From NCBI GenBank assembly GCA_027082955.1, contig JALWTA010000026.1, forward strand, positions 1 to 63,378: 63,378 bases of DNA, written 5' to 3'. A model generated the notes under the pieces. The model had not been told where the DNA came from and did not search any database. It saw only the letters and a list, made by a program, of their open reading frames with translations. This document shows, piece by piece, positions 7,987-17,202 of the stretch (position 1 is the stretch's first letter; every line of letters starts with the position of its first letter). The position numbers and the translations under genes were made by a program. This stretch comes from Sulfurovum sp. GTDB taxonomy: Bacteria > Campylobacterota > Campylobacteria > Campylobacterales > Sulfurovaceae.

Positions 7987-8880
7987 GTGAAAAAGTGTTT
8001 GATACTTCTATTGTTGCTTTCGCTTGTGCTTGCTGCAGCATCCAAACCGAAAGTGGTACTTCAGGTGCTTGGTTCCGGAGGTCCTGAGATGGGCGATGGA
8101 CGCGCGTCAAGTGCCTATATGATATGGGTGGATGGTAAAGCGCGTGTGCTGGTTGATTTTGGCGGCGGTGCGTCACTGCGTTTTGAGCAGACTAAGGCGA
8201 AGATAGCCGATCTTGATCTTGTGTTGCTGACCCACCTCCACATTGACCACACTGCCGACCTTCCGGCGCTGCTTAAGGCGTCATACTTCACCTCCAGAAC
8301 GCGTGATCTTCCCATATTCGGTCCCTACGGGAACCGTGCCATGCCGACAACGGAAGTTTTTATAGAGAGACTCTTTAAAAACGATGTGGGGGCATGGCAG
8401 TATATGGGAGATTTTCTTGATGGCAGCGGTGCATTTCGCCTTGTGCCAACAGATATTGCTTTCAGTAAAGAGATCAAACGTATTTATGCCAACAGAGGCA
8501 TTTCTGTTGATGCGGTCAGTGTACACCATGGACCGATCCCGGCTGTTGCCTACCGGGTCAATGTAGCAGGCAGGCACATCGTCTTTTCTGGAGATATGAA
8601 CGGTGCATACCATACCCTTGAACATCTTGCCAAAGGTGCCGACGTGCTTGTAGCACACAATGCAGTCCCCAAAGGTGCTTCAGGGGTTGCATCGCAGCTG
8701 CATATGACCCCAGATACCATTGGACAGATCGCCGGGAGTGCAGCACCCAAAAGTGTGATCCTCTCTCACAGAATGCTTAGAACCATAGGAAAAGAATCGG
8801 AAACACTTGCAGAAATACGCAAATACTATAAGGGGAAAGTTACGTTCGCAGACGATCTTGACCGCTACTACGTGCGGTAA
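7987..8880 (+). CDS. Exported metallo-beta-lactamase-fold hydrolase
   Basis: A 297-residue protein with a signal peptide (MKKCLILLLLLSLVLAAASK) followed by an MBL fold. The metal-binding HLHIDH is at residues 83-88, with later ligands in VVSVHHGPIP, VFSGDMNG and ILSHRM. The layout (LGSGGPEMGDGRASS, then VDFGGGAS) resembles RNase Z-like and arylsulfatase-like exported MBL proteins, but the substrate is unknown. The start is GTG at 7987, with AAAGG upstream; an ATG four bases earlier is out of frame. It is divergent from the DoxX gene. Confidence 0.85.
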   Translation: MKKCLILLLLLSLVLAAASKPKVVLQVLGSGGPEMGDGRASSAYMIWVDGKARVLVDFGGGASLRFEQTKAKIADLDLVLLTHLHIDHTADLPALLKASYFTSRTRDLPIFGPYGNRAMPTTEVFIERLFKNDVGAWQYMGDFLDGSGAFRLVPTDIAFSKEIKRIYANRGISVDAVSVHHGPIPAVAYRVNVAGRHIVFSGDMNGAYHTLEHLAKGADVLVAHNAVPKGASGVASQLHMTPDTIGQIAGSAAPKSVILSHRMLRTIGKESETLAEIRKYYKGKVTFADDLDRYYVR

Positions 8881-8884
8881 TGAA

Positions 8885-9094
8885 TTATGCGTTTTCTAAC
8901 GCTTTAAACCGGCACTCGCCGAGTGTTACCTGACTAACCTTTTTGACTTCAGAAAGCAGGTATGCCAGTGTACCTTCAGGGTCGGTTTCGGGCATCTCGT
9001 CGGCGATGATCTTCAGTGCCTCTTCCCGGCTGGCAGGCACCCACCGCTTTTCACGGATAAACTGTGTCAGAATGACCGGTTTGCCTTTAGACAA
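8885..9094 (-). CDS. Small conserved-looking protein, unknown function
   Basis: The product is about 69 residues. The best start is TTG at 9094 (reading MSKGKPVIL), with GGAGA six bases upstream inside the end of the preceding gene; an earlier TTG at 9109 has no such site. The protein is soluble, with a basic N-terminal half (FIREKRW) and an acidic helix (EEALKIIADEMPETDPEG), and ends in GECRFKALENA. It overlaps the upstream small gene by 8 bases, so the two are translationally coupled. I do not recognise a family. Confidence 0.6.
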   Translation of the reverse strand: MSKGKPVILTQFIREKRWVPASREEALKIIADEMPETDPEGTLAYLLSEVKKVSQVTLGECRFKALENA

Positions 9095-9281
9095 GTCCCA
9101 TCTCCGCAAAATAGGGTTCTACTTCCATCCACCAGTTCTCCAGTTTCAGGATCACTTCACTGATCGCATCATCTTCCTCTTTCCATTCGTTGATCTTCTG
9201 AATGATCAGCGGCTTCTTCTCCGCATCGATTTTGTCGGAAGCTTCAATCTTTTCGATGACTTTTTCTATCTTCTCTTTCAT
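9087..9281 (-). CDS. Small charged helical protein, unknown function
   Basis: A 64-residue, Lys/Glu-rich protein that reads as two amphipathic helices (MKEKIEKVIEKIEASDKID and KKPLIIQKINEWKEEDD) followed by an aromatic, acidic end (WWMEVEPYFAEM). The start at 9281 has GAAGGA nearby upstream; a longer frame to 9299 is possible. It overlaps the next small gene and may form a pair with it. No family is recognised. Confidence 0.6.
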   Translation of the reverse strand: MKEKIEKVIEKIEASDKIDAEKKPLIIQKINEWKEEDDAISEVILKLENWWMEVEPYFAEMGLV

Positions 9282-9360
9282 GGTATGATTCCTTCGCATA
9301 ATATTGCGGTAATTGTAGTTTAATCTGTCATAATTGTCAACTATGTAAGAAATTATCGGC

Positions 9361-9366
9361 TATAAT
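9361..9366 (+). promoter_or_regulatory. -10 element (TATAAT) for GAF-PAS-GGDEF-EAL gene
   Basis: CGGCTATAAT lies 39 bases before the preferred ATG at 9406. It places the transcript start near 9373, upstream of both possible start codons. Confidence 0.5.
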
Positions 9367-9405
9367 GAAGTAAATGCCATGGATGACGTTGAAAGGTTTT
9401 TTTTG

Positions 9406-11559
9406 ATGAAACAATCTCTATATTGCCCTTCCGATACCGTTGAAGAGACGCTTGACACCGTTCCTGTTACTTCTGCGCAGTACAAAGAGGTGCTGCGTAT
9501 TCAACAGCATATTATCAAGATGATGGCGCAGCGCAAAAGCCACCATATTATTTTCAATACGCTCTGTACCATGGCGGAGACCCTGCTGGAGAATGCGGTT
9601 GCGACCATTATGCTCAAAGACAAAGAGACAGGGTTGCTCAACCTCAAATACGCTCCCTCCATCGACAAAAAAGACTGGTACGCACTTGAATCGCTCAAAC
9701 CCGGTCCACATGGCGGATCTTGCGGCAATGCACTCTATCATAACCAGCCGCAGTATGTGGTCAATACGTTTGAAGATGCACGCTGGCGTGACCTCAAAAA
9801 TGTAGCGGAAGCCTTTCATCTGTGTTCATGCTGGTCAATGCCAATTAGGGATGCTGATGGCAACGCAATAGGCAGTTTCGCGCTCTCTTCCTTTGAACAC
9901 CGCGCACCGACCATCTTCCACAAAGTCCTGCTTGAAACGAGCGCAAACATTGTCAGTATCGTGCTGATGCACCTTTCCGATGCCTACCGTGTCACACTGC
10001 TCAACAGTACCATTGAGCATATGAGTGAAGGTATCATCTTTACCGACCACCATAACAGGATTATTGAGGTTAACCCCGCGTTTGAAAAAATATACGGATA
10101 TACTGCCAACGAAGTTTCCGGCAAAGATCCTTCCATATTGAGTTCCGGTACACACAATAAAGACTTTTATAAACAGATGTGGGAGAGACTGGTTGCTACA
10201 GGACACTGGTCGGGGGAGATTGTCAACAAGAACAAGGCTGGCGGTCTTGTGACGCAATGGATGAGTATCAACCGTATCTATACGGAGGATGGCGAAGAGA
10301 ATTATGCCGCAATCTGTACGGATATATCTCCTATGAAAAAGGCACAGGAACAGATTGCCCACCTTGCTTACTATGATCCCCTTACTGGCGTGTATAACAA
10401 AACAAAATTGATGGAAGTGCTTGATGAGGTTACATCGTCTGTTGCACTTGTAGCAGTAGATGTCAACAACCTTCACACTATCAATATGGCATACGGTTTT
10501 GCAATGGGTGACAGCGTGCTCAAAGCGGTTGCTGCCCTGCTGAAATCGGAGTTTGGTGCCAATGCGCTCTTTCGGATTGATTCGGATGAATTCATCCTGC
10601 TGTATGAGTCAGAAGAGGCAGCGATCAGCGATGTGAAACAGATAAAACGCTATTTTTACAAAAACCCTCTTGCAAAAGAGGATGTGACGCTGAACCTAAC
10701 CTTCAACTACGGTATTGCATCGGGGGAGAATGTCTTTAAAAACGCTATTCACGCACTGCATATCTCCAAACGGGACGGAAAGAACCGATGTCACCGCTTC
10801 AGCCCTGAAACCGACCTGCTCTCCAAAGAGAAAAAACAGCATTTCATACGGATCAACCATCTTTTGCATAGGGCACTGGCAGGTGATGGCATCGTTCCTT
10901 ATTTGCAGTTTATCCACAACAATACAACCGATAGCTTGGACAGATGTGAGATGCTTGCAAGGATAGAGACAGAGGAAGGTGTCTTGCTTCCGGAAGTCTT
11001 TCTTGAAGCGGCAAAACTCTCAGGCTTGCTCCCTGAGATCACCCGAAGGATGATCAAAAAGAGTTTTGCCTGCATGGAACACCAAGCGACACCTTTTTCC
11101 ATCAATGTTACCGAAGATGATCTGAACGGAGACTACCTCGCTGCATATCTTGATGAACAGAACCGCCGTTACAACATAGCACCTGAACGGGTAACACTTG
11201 AGATCCTTGAAGGTATCAGTGCCAGCGCAAAGCTAAACCATATTGAACAGCTTAAAAAACTGCGGGCACAAGGGTACCATCTTGCCATAGATGACTTTGG
11301 TGCTGAATACTCCAACTTTGAACGTCTGCTGGATCTTGAAATCGATATGATCAAGATCGATGCCAAATATATCAGAGAGATCGATACAGATACCAAAAGC
11401 CGTGAAATCGTCAAAGCAATTACCTCTTTCGCACACAATCTTGGTATTCAATGTACTGCCGAGTATGTCCATAACAAAAAGATACAGAAGATCGTAGAGC
11501 AGATGGGTATCGATTTTTCCCAGGGATACCTCTTCCACCATCCAGAAAAGCACAATTGA
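9406..11559 (+). CDS. GAF-PAS-GGDEF-EAL protein with degenerate GGDEF (c-di-GMP turnover)
   Basis: Domain order: GAF (about residues 40-190, with SCGNALY and CSCWSMPI), PAS (about 200-325, with NRIIEVNPAFEKIYGY), GGDEF (about 335-490), EAL (about 500-717). The GGDEF active-site motif reads DSDEF, which should not support cyclase activity. The EAL domain keeps its key residues: EMLAR in place of EALLR, the Asn of FSINVTE, the Glu of TLEILEG, DDFGAEYS and MIKIDAKY. I infer a phosphodiesterase with sensory input. There is no transmembrane segment. ATG 9406 is preferred over 9379 because GAAAGG precedes it. Confidence 0.88.
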   Translation: MKQSLYCPSDTVEETLDTVPVTSAQYKEVLRIQQHIIKMMAQRKSHHIIFNTLCTMAETLLENAVATIMLKDKETGLLNLKYAPSIDKKDWYALESLKPGPHGGSCGNALYHNQPQYVVNTFEDARWRDLKNVAEAFHLCSCWSMPIRDADGNAIGSFALSSFEHRAPTIFHKVLLETSANIVSIVLMHLSDAYRVTLLNSTIEHMSEGIIFTDHHNRIIEVNPAFEKIYGYTANEVSGKDPSILSSGTHNKDFYKQMWERLVATGHWSGEIVNKNKAGGLVTQWMSINRIYTEDGEENYAAICTDISPMKKAQEQIAHLAYYDPLTGVYNKTKLMEVLDEVTSSVALVAVDVNNLHTINMAYGFAMGDSVLKAVAALLKSEFGANALFRIDSDEFILLYESEEAAISDVKQIKRYFYKNPLAKEDVTLNLTFNYGIASGENVFKNAIHALHISKRDGKNRCHRFSPETDLLSKEKKQHFIRINHLLHRALAGDGIVPYLQFIHNNTTDSLDRCEMLARIETEEGVLLPEVFLEAAKLSGLLPEITRRMIKKSFACMEHQATPFSINVTEDDLNGDYLAAYLDEQNRRYNIAPERVTLEILEGISASAKLNHIEQLKKLRAQGYHLAIDDFGAEYSNFERLLDLEIDMIKIDAKYIREIDTDTKSREIVKAITSFAHNLGIQCTAEYVHNKKIQKIVEQMGIDFSQGYLFHHPEKHN

Positions 11560-11591
11560 CCCTATCCATAAAACCCCAAGCACCATTTCGC

Positions 11592-11597
11592 TATAAT
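11592..11597 (+). promoter_or_regulatory. -10 element (TATAAT) for valS
   Basis: TTTCGCTATAAT lies 53 bases before the GTG start of valS and just after the stop codon of the c-di-GMP gene, so valS probably has its own promoter. Confidence 0.5.
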
Positions 11598-11650
11598 CGC
11601 GACAATTATTATGTTGGAATGCATCAGTCCGGCAGTCAAAAGGATCGTTT

Positions 11651-14284
11651 GTGAGCGAAACAAAAAAGAACGTATACAACCCCAAAGAGATTGAAGAGAA
11701 GTACTACAAGATCTGGGAAGAGCGCGGCTATTTTGAGATAGAGGGCAATGAGCAGATACAAGAAGACGATAAAACCTTCTGCATCATGATGCCGCCCCCA
11801 AATGTCACCGGACATCTGCACATCGGGCATGGGCTGACCTTTACGCTGCAGGATATCATCGTCCGCTACAAACGCATGGACGGCTACAAAACCCTCTGGC
11901 AACCGGGTACCGACCACGCGGGGATCGCGACACAAAATGTCGTCGAGAAGCAGCTGTTAGCAGAGGGCACGACCAAAGAGGCGATCGGCCGTGAGGCATT
12001 CCTTAAGCGCGCGTGGCAGCAAAAAGACAACTCAGGCAACGCCATCACCTCTCAGCTACGTAAGCTTGGCGTCTCTCCTGCATGGAGCCGTGAGCGCTTT
12101 ACGATGGATGAAGGACTTGCCAATGCGGTCAAAAAAGCCTTCAAACAGATGTATGACAACGGCTACATTGTCCGTGGCAACTATATGATCAACTGGTGTA
12201 CGCATGATGGTGCACTCTCAGATATCGAAGTGGAGTACGAAGACCATGCTGGCAAGCTCTACCACATCCGTTACCCACTTGTCGATGGTTCGGGTGTGGT
12301 GGTCGTAGCGACGACGCGTCCTGAGACCTACTTTGGGGACACAGCAGTCATGGTAAACCCTGCCGATGAGCGTTACAAACACCTTATAGGCAAAAAGGTC
12401 AAACTGCCACTCATCGATCGTGAAGTGGAGATCATCGCCGATGAGCATGTCGATATGGAGTTTGGTACAGGATTTGTTAAAGTCACCCCGGCACACGACC
12501 CGAATGACTACGAAGTGGGCAAGCGTCACAATCTTGAGTTTATCACCATCTTTGATGAGAATGGTATCCTCAACGAGCATTGCGGTGAGTTTGAGGGGAT
12601 GGAGCGTCTTGAAGCACGTGAGAAGATCATGGAAAAACTCGAAGCTGAAGGCTTTGTCGAGAAGGTAGAGGAACATCAGCATCAGGTCGGTCACTGCTAC
12701 CGCTGTAAGAATGTGGTAGAGCCCTACATCTCCAAGCAGTGGTTTGTCAAAAAAGAGTTTGCCAAATCCTCCATCAAGAAGGTCAATGCAGGCGAAGCGA
12801 CATTTTTTCCAAGCCACTGGATCAACTCCTACAATGCATGGATGAATGACCTGCGTGACTGGTGTATCTCCAGACAGCTTTGGTGGGGGCATCAGATCCC
12901 TGTGATGTACTGTGATGATTGTGGAGCGGAGTTTGCCTTTGAGGGTAAGACACCGACAAAGTGTGAGAAGTGTGGCTCAGAGCATATCCATCAGGATCAG
13001 GATGTGCTTGATACATGGTTTAGCTCCGGACTCTGGCCATTCTCTACCCTTGGATGGGGAAATGGCGATGCCTTCAAGGGTGAGAAGTGGTTTGAGGGTG
13101 ATATGGATGCCTTCTACCCCAACCAGCTGCTCATTACCGGATTTGACATCCTCTTCTTCTGGGTTGCGCGCATGCTGATGATGGGTGACAATATCACCGG
13201 TGAACTGCCGTTTAAGGATATCTATCTGCACGCCCTTGTCAAAGATGAAAAGGGCGAGAAGATGAGTAAGTCCAAGGGCAATGTCATCGATCCGCTTATC
13301 ATGATCGAAAAATACTCTGCCGATGCGCTGCGTTTTACCCTTGCGGTACTGGCAGTGCAGGGACGCGACATTAAGCTCAGTGAAGAGAAGCTTGAACAGA
13401 GCCGAAACTTCACCAACAAGCTCTTCAATGCTGCCAACTACCTGCAGATGAACCAAGGCACCTTCGAAGACCTTGCACAGGAGAACATCAAGACACCGCT
13501 TGGACGCTACATGCTCTCACGCTTCAACCTTGCTGTCAAAGAGACCCGTGAGTTCATGGATGTCTACCGCTTCAACGATGCGGCAACCACACTCTACCGC
13601 TTTATGTGGGGTGAGTTCTGCGACTGGGGCATTGAGCTTAGCAAAGCAAGCAAAGAGAGTGTCGGTGAGCTTGGAAGCATCTTCAAAGAGTCGCTTAAAC
13701 TGCTGCATCCTTTCATGCCGTTCATTACCGAAAACCTCTACCAAAGACTCTCGGGCAGTGAACTTGAGGAGAGTACCTCCATCATGGTCAAGTCCTACCC
13801 GCAAGTAACCGAGATAGACGAAAATATTGCAGAGCAGTTCAACCTTGCTATTGAAGCGATCGTGTCACTAAGACGCTGTAAAACCCTCATCGAAAAAGGT
13901 AACCAGCGCATTGAAAAGGCTGCTGTGAAGTTCAACAAACCGGTAGATGCCGATCTACTGAAGCCTTTCATCGAAAAGCTGGCAAAAGTCGATGAAGTCG
14001 AATTTGTCGATGAAAAACTGACTAATTGTGTAACAGACGTTTCAGATTCACTGGAGAGTATGATCTCTACCGATGACATCGATATGAGCGCCATCATCGG
14101 CAAGCTGACAAAGCAGAAAGAGAAGCTCGAAAAAGAGATAGGCAAACTAAACGGTATGCTGAGTAACGAAAAGTTTGTTGCCAATGCGCCCGAAAAAGTC
14201 ATTGCAGAGAACAGAAAAGCGCTTGAAGAGGCGCAGGCGAAACTCGAAAAAGTCGAGAGTGAGCTGAAAGGATTTGGTGCCTAA
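11651..14284 (+). CDS. valS: Valyl-tRNA synthetase
   Basis: ValS charges tRNA-Val. The 877-residue length, the class I HIGH motif within PPPNVTGHLHIGHG (about residues 48-61) and KMSKSKGNV are all present. The editing-domain TTRPETYFGD is visible, as are a Cys-pair zinc-like motif (CDDCG, CEKCG) and the C-terminal coiled coil (LTKQKEKLEKEIGKL). The start is GTG at 11651 with AAAAGGA upstream. The Sel1-repeat gene begins one base after its stop. Confidence 0.97.
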   Translation: MSETKKNVYNPKEIEEKYYKIWEERGYFEIEGNEQIQEDDKTFCIMMPPPNVTGHLHIGHGLTFTLQDIIVRYKRMDGYKTLWQPGTDHAGIATQNVVEKQLLAEGTTKEAIGREAFLKRAWQQKDNSGNAITSQLRKLGVSPAWSRERFTMDEGLANAVKKAFKQMYDNGYIVRGNYMINWCTHDGALSDIEVEYEDHAGKLYHIRYPLVDGSGVVVVATTRPETYFGDTAVMVNPADERYKHLIGKKVKLPLIDREVEIIADEHVDMEFGTGFVKVTPAHDPNDYEVGKRHNLEFITIFDENGILNEHCGEFEGMERLEAREKIMEKLEAEGFVEKVEEHQHQVGHCYRCKNVVEPYISKQWFVKKEFAKSSIKKVNAGEATFFPSHWINSYNAWMNDLRDWCISRQLWWGHQIPVMYCDDCGAEFAFEGKTPTKCEKCGSEHIHQDQDVLDTWFSSGLWPFSTLGWGNGDAFKGEKWFEGDMDAFYPNQLLITGFDILFFWVARMLMMGDNITGELPFKDIYLHALVKDEKGEKMSKSKGNVIDPLIMIEKYSADALRFTLAVLAVQGRDIKLSEEKLEQSRNFTNKLFNAANYLQMNQGTFEDLAQENIKTPLGRYMLSRFNLAVKETREFMDVYRFNDAATTLYRFMWGEFCDWGIELSKASKESVGELGSIFKESLKLLHPFMPFITENLYQRLSGSELEESTSIMVKSYPQVTEIDENIAEQFNLAIEAIVSLRRCKTLIEKGNQRIEKAAVKFNKPVDADLLKPFIEKLAKVDEVEFVDEKLTNCVTDVSDSLESMISTDDIDMSAIIGKLTKQKEKLEKEIGKLNGMLSNEKFVANAPEKVIAENRKALEEAQAKLEKVESELKGFGA

Positions 14285-14285
14285 G

Positions 14286-14870
14286 ATGCAAGCACAACTA
14301 CAGGAAGCCTACAACACACTGCTGGCAAAAGAGTATGACAAAGCCTTTGCGCTCTACTCTGCTCTGGCAGAACAGAAAGAGCCGACAAGTTTCTACTATC
14401 TCGGGTTTCTCTATTTCAGAGGACTTGGAGTAGAGAAAGATGACAAAAAAGCCTTTGAGAACTACCTTGAAGCGGCAACGAGAGAGGTGCCTCTGGCACA
14501 GTTTGAAGTGGCACTGATGCTTGAAAACGGTGACGGTTGCGAGCAGAACTTCTCAGAAGCTGCCTTCTGGTACGAAGAGGCGGCAAAACGCGGCAACATC
14601 GATGCCTTTAACAACCTTGGTGCCATGTACAAAGAGGGGCGCGGGGTCTATCAGGACTACAAAAAAGCCTATATCCTCTTCAAAAAGGCTGCCGAAGCAG
14701 GCAACGCCTCTGCACAGTTTAACCTCGGTGCACTCTACGACATGGGACTGGGGTGTGAAGAGGACAAAGAGAAGGCCATTGAGTGGTGCCGAAAAGCTGC
14801 CTATCAGGGGCACGAGAAGGCAAAAGGGATCATACAGCGATTGCAGCAGGATGGTAAAATCGTTTTTTAG
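14286..14870 (+). CDS. Sel1-like (SLR/TPR) repeat protein
   Basis: A 194-residue protein built of Sel1 repeats, each with the pattern A-x-x-x-L-G-x-x-Y-x-x-G-x-G-V: YLGFLYFRGLGVEKDD, FEVALMLENGDGCEQN, NLGAMYKEGRGVYQDY and NLGALYDMGLGCEEDK. About five repeats fill almost the whole protein. Such solenoids bind proteins; some Campylobacterota members (Helicobacter Hcp) are secreted, but this one has no visible signal peptide. ATG 14286 follows the valS stop by one base. A longer TTG start at 14274 would overlap valS. Its end overlaps the convergent GGDEF-EAL gene by 4 bases. Confidence 0.85.
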   Translation: MQAQLQEAYNTLLAKEYDKAFALYSALAEQKEPTSFYYLGFLYFRGLGVEKDDKKAFENYLEAATREVPLAQFEVALMLENGDGCEQNFSEAAFWYEEAAKRGNIDAFNNLGAMYKEGRGVYQDYKKAYILFKKAAEAGNASAQFNLGALYDMGLGCEEDKEKAIEWCRKAAYQGHEKAKGIIQRLQQDGKIVF

Positions 14871-17173
14871 CCTTTTGGGTTCATAAACGTTGCTTTAAAG
14901 TTTTTCAATGGCAGGGGTTTGCTGGTTACGAATCCCTGGTAGCTTACGTTCTTGTCGATAGCGCGAATGATCTCTTTTTGCTCAACCGTTTCGATACCCT
15001 CCACGACTACACTGTACTTGAACTCTTTTGCGATCTCCACAATGGTACGAATGAGGGTTTCATTGTCATGGTTATGCTCAAGATCGAAGATAAATGCTTT
15101 GTCTATTTTGAGCACGGAGAAGGAGAGCTTTTTTAAATAAGAAAGAGAAGAGTATCCTGTCCCAAAATCATCGATTGCACATTTGATACCTCTGCTGCGG
15201 AGTTCATGAATGACCTGCTGTGTCAGTTCAAAGTTGTCTATCAGCGAAGTTTCTGTGATCTCTATTTTGATATCCTGCGTATCGATGTGGTAGCGTTCCA
15301 ACTGGGTAAAGAACTGCTCGATAAAATCATTTTTGATCAACTGCTTTGCATTGATATTGATGGAGATATATTGGAGGTTCCAACTTCCTTCGGCTTTCCA
15401 TGACGATATGGTTTCGCAGACATGCCGCAGTACCCACCATCCTATATCGGAGATGATCCCCAGTTCAATCGCCATAGGAATAAACGTTTCAGGCTGCATG
15501 AGCCCGTGTTTGGGATGATGCCATCGAATCAATGCCTCTGCTGCTTTGATGGAGTCGTCCTTAATGTTAAGGATGGGCTGAAGATATATCTCAAAGAGAT
15601 CATGTTCGAGTGCATAAATGAGATCTTGTTGGAGAGAAAAGGTCTTTTTCCTCTCAACATCGAGCGCATCATTGTAAAATGATATTTTCTCGTTTCCGTG
15701 TTTCTTTGCCTGATACATGGAGATGTCGGCATGCCGGACGATCTCTTCAACATTGTTGAAGCCCGGTTCTATGATGACAATACCGATACTGGTCTTGATG
15801 TAGAGCCGGATATCATCGATAATAAAGGGATCATCGAAGATACGGTAGAGTTTTTTGCTGTAGTGATGGGCTTTGGTTTGGGCTTCTTCCCTCTGTTGTG
15901 CAGCAAAAGGAACGACAAGAACGAATTCATCGCCGCCCAGACGGGTAAGGTTGTGAGTGGATTCTTTGATGCTTTTGAGGCGTTTTGCAACAGCCTGAAG
16001 CAGACGGTCACCAAATGTGTGTCCCAACGAATCGTTAATGTTCTTAAAGCGGTTCAGGTCAAGATAGAAAAGTAGCGAATAGCAGGTTTGATGGCGTTCA
16101 TCTTTTGTCATATTCACCATAAAGTCTTTAAACCCGCGCCGGTTTTCCAACTGTGTCAGGGTATCGTGTGAAGCGAGATACTGAAGTTTTTCCATCGCAA
16201 TGTGCTCTTGCGTTTTATTTTCTATCAGCGCCATGCCCCCAATCACATGGTTGTCTCCATCGTGAATAGGGAATATTTTTGCCTCTACCCAGTAGTCGAG
16301 TCCTTTGGTCGAATAGTACGGACCCAGATAGTGCTGTATGCCTTCATGCAGTGCAGCTTCTATTTTTTTGATTGGGCTTGTATCGGGCAGAGTATGCAGA
16401 TCTTTGCCTAAAATCTCCTCTTTTTGGAGATGGAACAGTTCGAGGAAAGTATTGTTGCAGTCAGTGACCTTAAGCGAAAGGTCATAGGAAAAGATCCCAA
16501 TAGGCGCCTGACTGTAAAAATATTCAAGAATCTCCCTGTTTCTAAGCAGTTGCGTCTGTGTATTGAGTATCTCTTTCTGTTTTTGTGCAAGACGGAGGTT
16601 CTGGATATGGGTATTGTAAACAATGAGCACCTGTGTCACATAGTAAAGCAGCAACATGCTGCCAAGTATCAGATGGTTGTCCGATCCCTGCACAAATACG
16701 GTCAATGTCAACGGCAGAATAATGATGCTGATATATCCAAGTGCGATGCGCACATCCGGGTAGAGAGAGCTCATCGCCCCAGCAGACAGACCTATGAGTG
16801 TAGCGATGATGAAGAGTCGGTCCGTACCTTCTGCGCCGAACATAAAATAGGTTCCAAGCAGCATCACAAGCAGCGCGGTAGACAATGCTGCTCCTATAAA
16901 GAGTCTGTACCATGTGCGTGGATGATAGGCAGTTGGATGTTTTTTAAAGCGGCTTGCAAGAAGCATTCTTACTCCCGTCAGCAGAAAGATTGTACCTGAC
17001 CACAGGAGGATAGAGGCATGAAAGGATGGGTATAAATAGATGGAGACAAACAAAACAAACCCCATCAACCCTATCAGACTCTTTTGTGATAGCATGTAGA
17101 GTCTGGCAAGCCTTTCATTTTCGTGTGGATTGATCTGCCGTATGATATTGAGTAACGTTAATAAGGGTTTCAT
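14867..17173 (-). CDS. Membrane PAS-GGDEF-EAL protein (c-di-GMP cyclase/phosphodiesterase)
   Basis: A 768-residue protein. The N-terminal membrane domain has about six helices (residues 33-200), followed by a short coiled coil, a PAS domain (about 215-325, starting YSQAPIGIFSYD), GGDEF (about 330-500) and EAL (about 510-768). Both catalytic domains look intact: LGGDEF in the cyclase, and EALIRW, ININAKQL, EITETSL, DDFGTGYSSLSYL and LKIDKAF in the phosphodiesterase. It is therefore potentially bifunctional. It converges on the Sel1-repeat gene with a 4-base overlap. Confidence 0.92.
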   Translation of the reverse strand: MKPLLTLLNIIRQINPHENERLARLYMLSQKSLIGLMGFVLFVSIYLYPSFHASILLWSGTIFLLTGVRMLLASRFKKHPTAYHPRTWYRLFIGAALSTALLVMLLGTYFMFGAEGTDRLFIIATLIGLSAGAMSSLYPDVRIALGYISIIILPLTLTVFVQGSDNHLILGSMLLLYYVTQVLIVYNTHIQNLRLAQKQKEILNTQTQLLRNREILEYFYSQAPIGIFSYDLSLKVTDCNNTFLELFHLQKEEILGKDLHTLPDTSPIKKIEAALHEGIQHYLGPYYSTKGLDYWVEAKIFPIHDGDNHVIGGMALIENKTQEHIAMEKLQYLASHDTLTQLENRRGFKDFMVNMTKDERHQTCYSLLFYLDLNRFKNINDSLGHTFGDRLLQAVAKRLKSIKESTHNLTRLGGDEFVLVVPFAAQQREEAQTKAHHYSKKLYRIFDDPFIIDDIRLYIKTSIGIVIIEPGFNNVEEIVRHADISMYQAKKHGNEKISFYNDALDVERKKTFSLQQDLIYALEHDLFEIYLQPILNIKDDSIKAAEALIRWHHPKHGLMQPETFIPMAIELGIISDIGWWVLRHVCETISSWKAEGSWNLQYISININAKQLIKNDFIEQFFTQLERYHIDTQDIKIEITETSLIDNFELTQQVIHELRSRGIKCAIDDFGTGYSSLSYLKKLSFSVLKIDKAFIFDLEHNHDNETLIRTIVEIAKEFKYSVVVEGIETVEQKEIIRAIDKNVSYQGFVTSKPLPLKNFKATFMNPKG

Positions 17174-17202
17174 AATTTTTATTATACACGAATTATTGTT
17201 AT

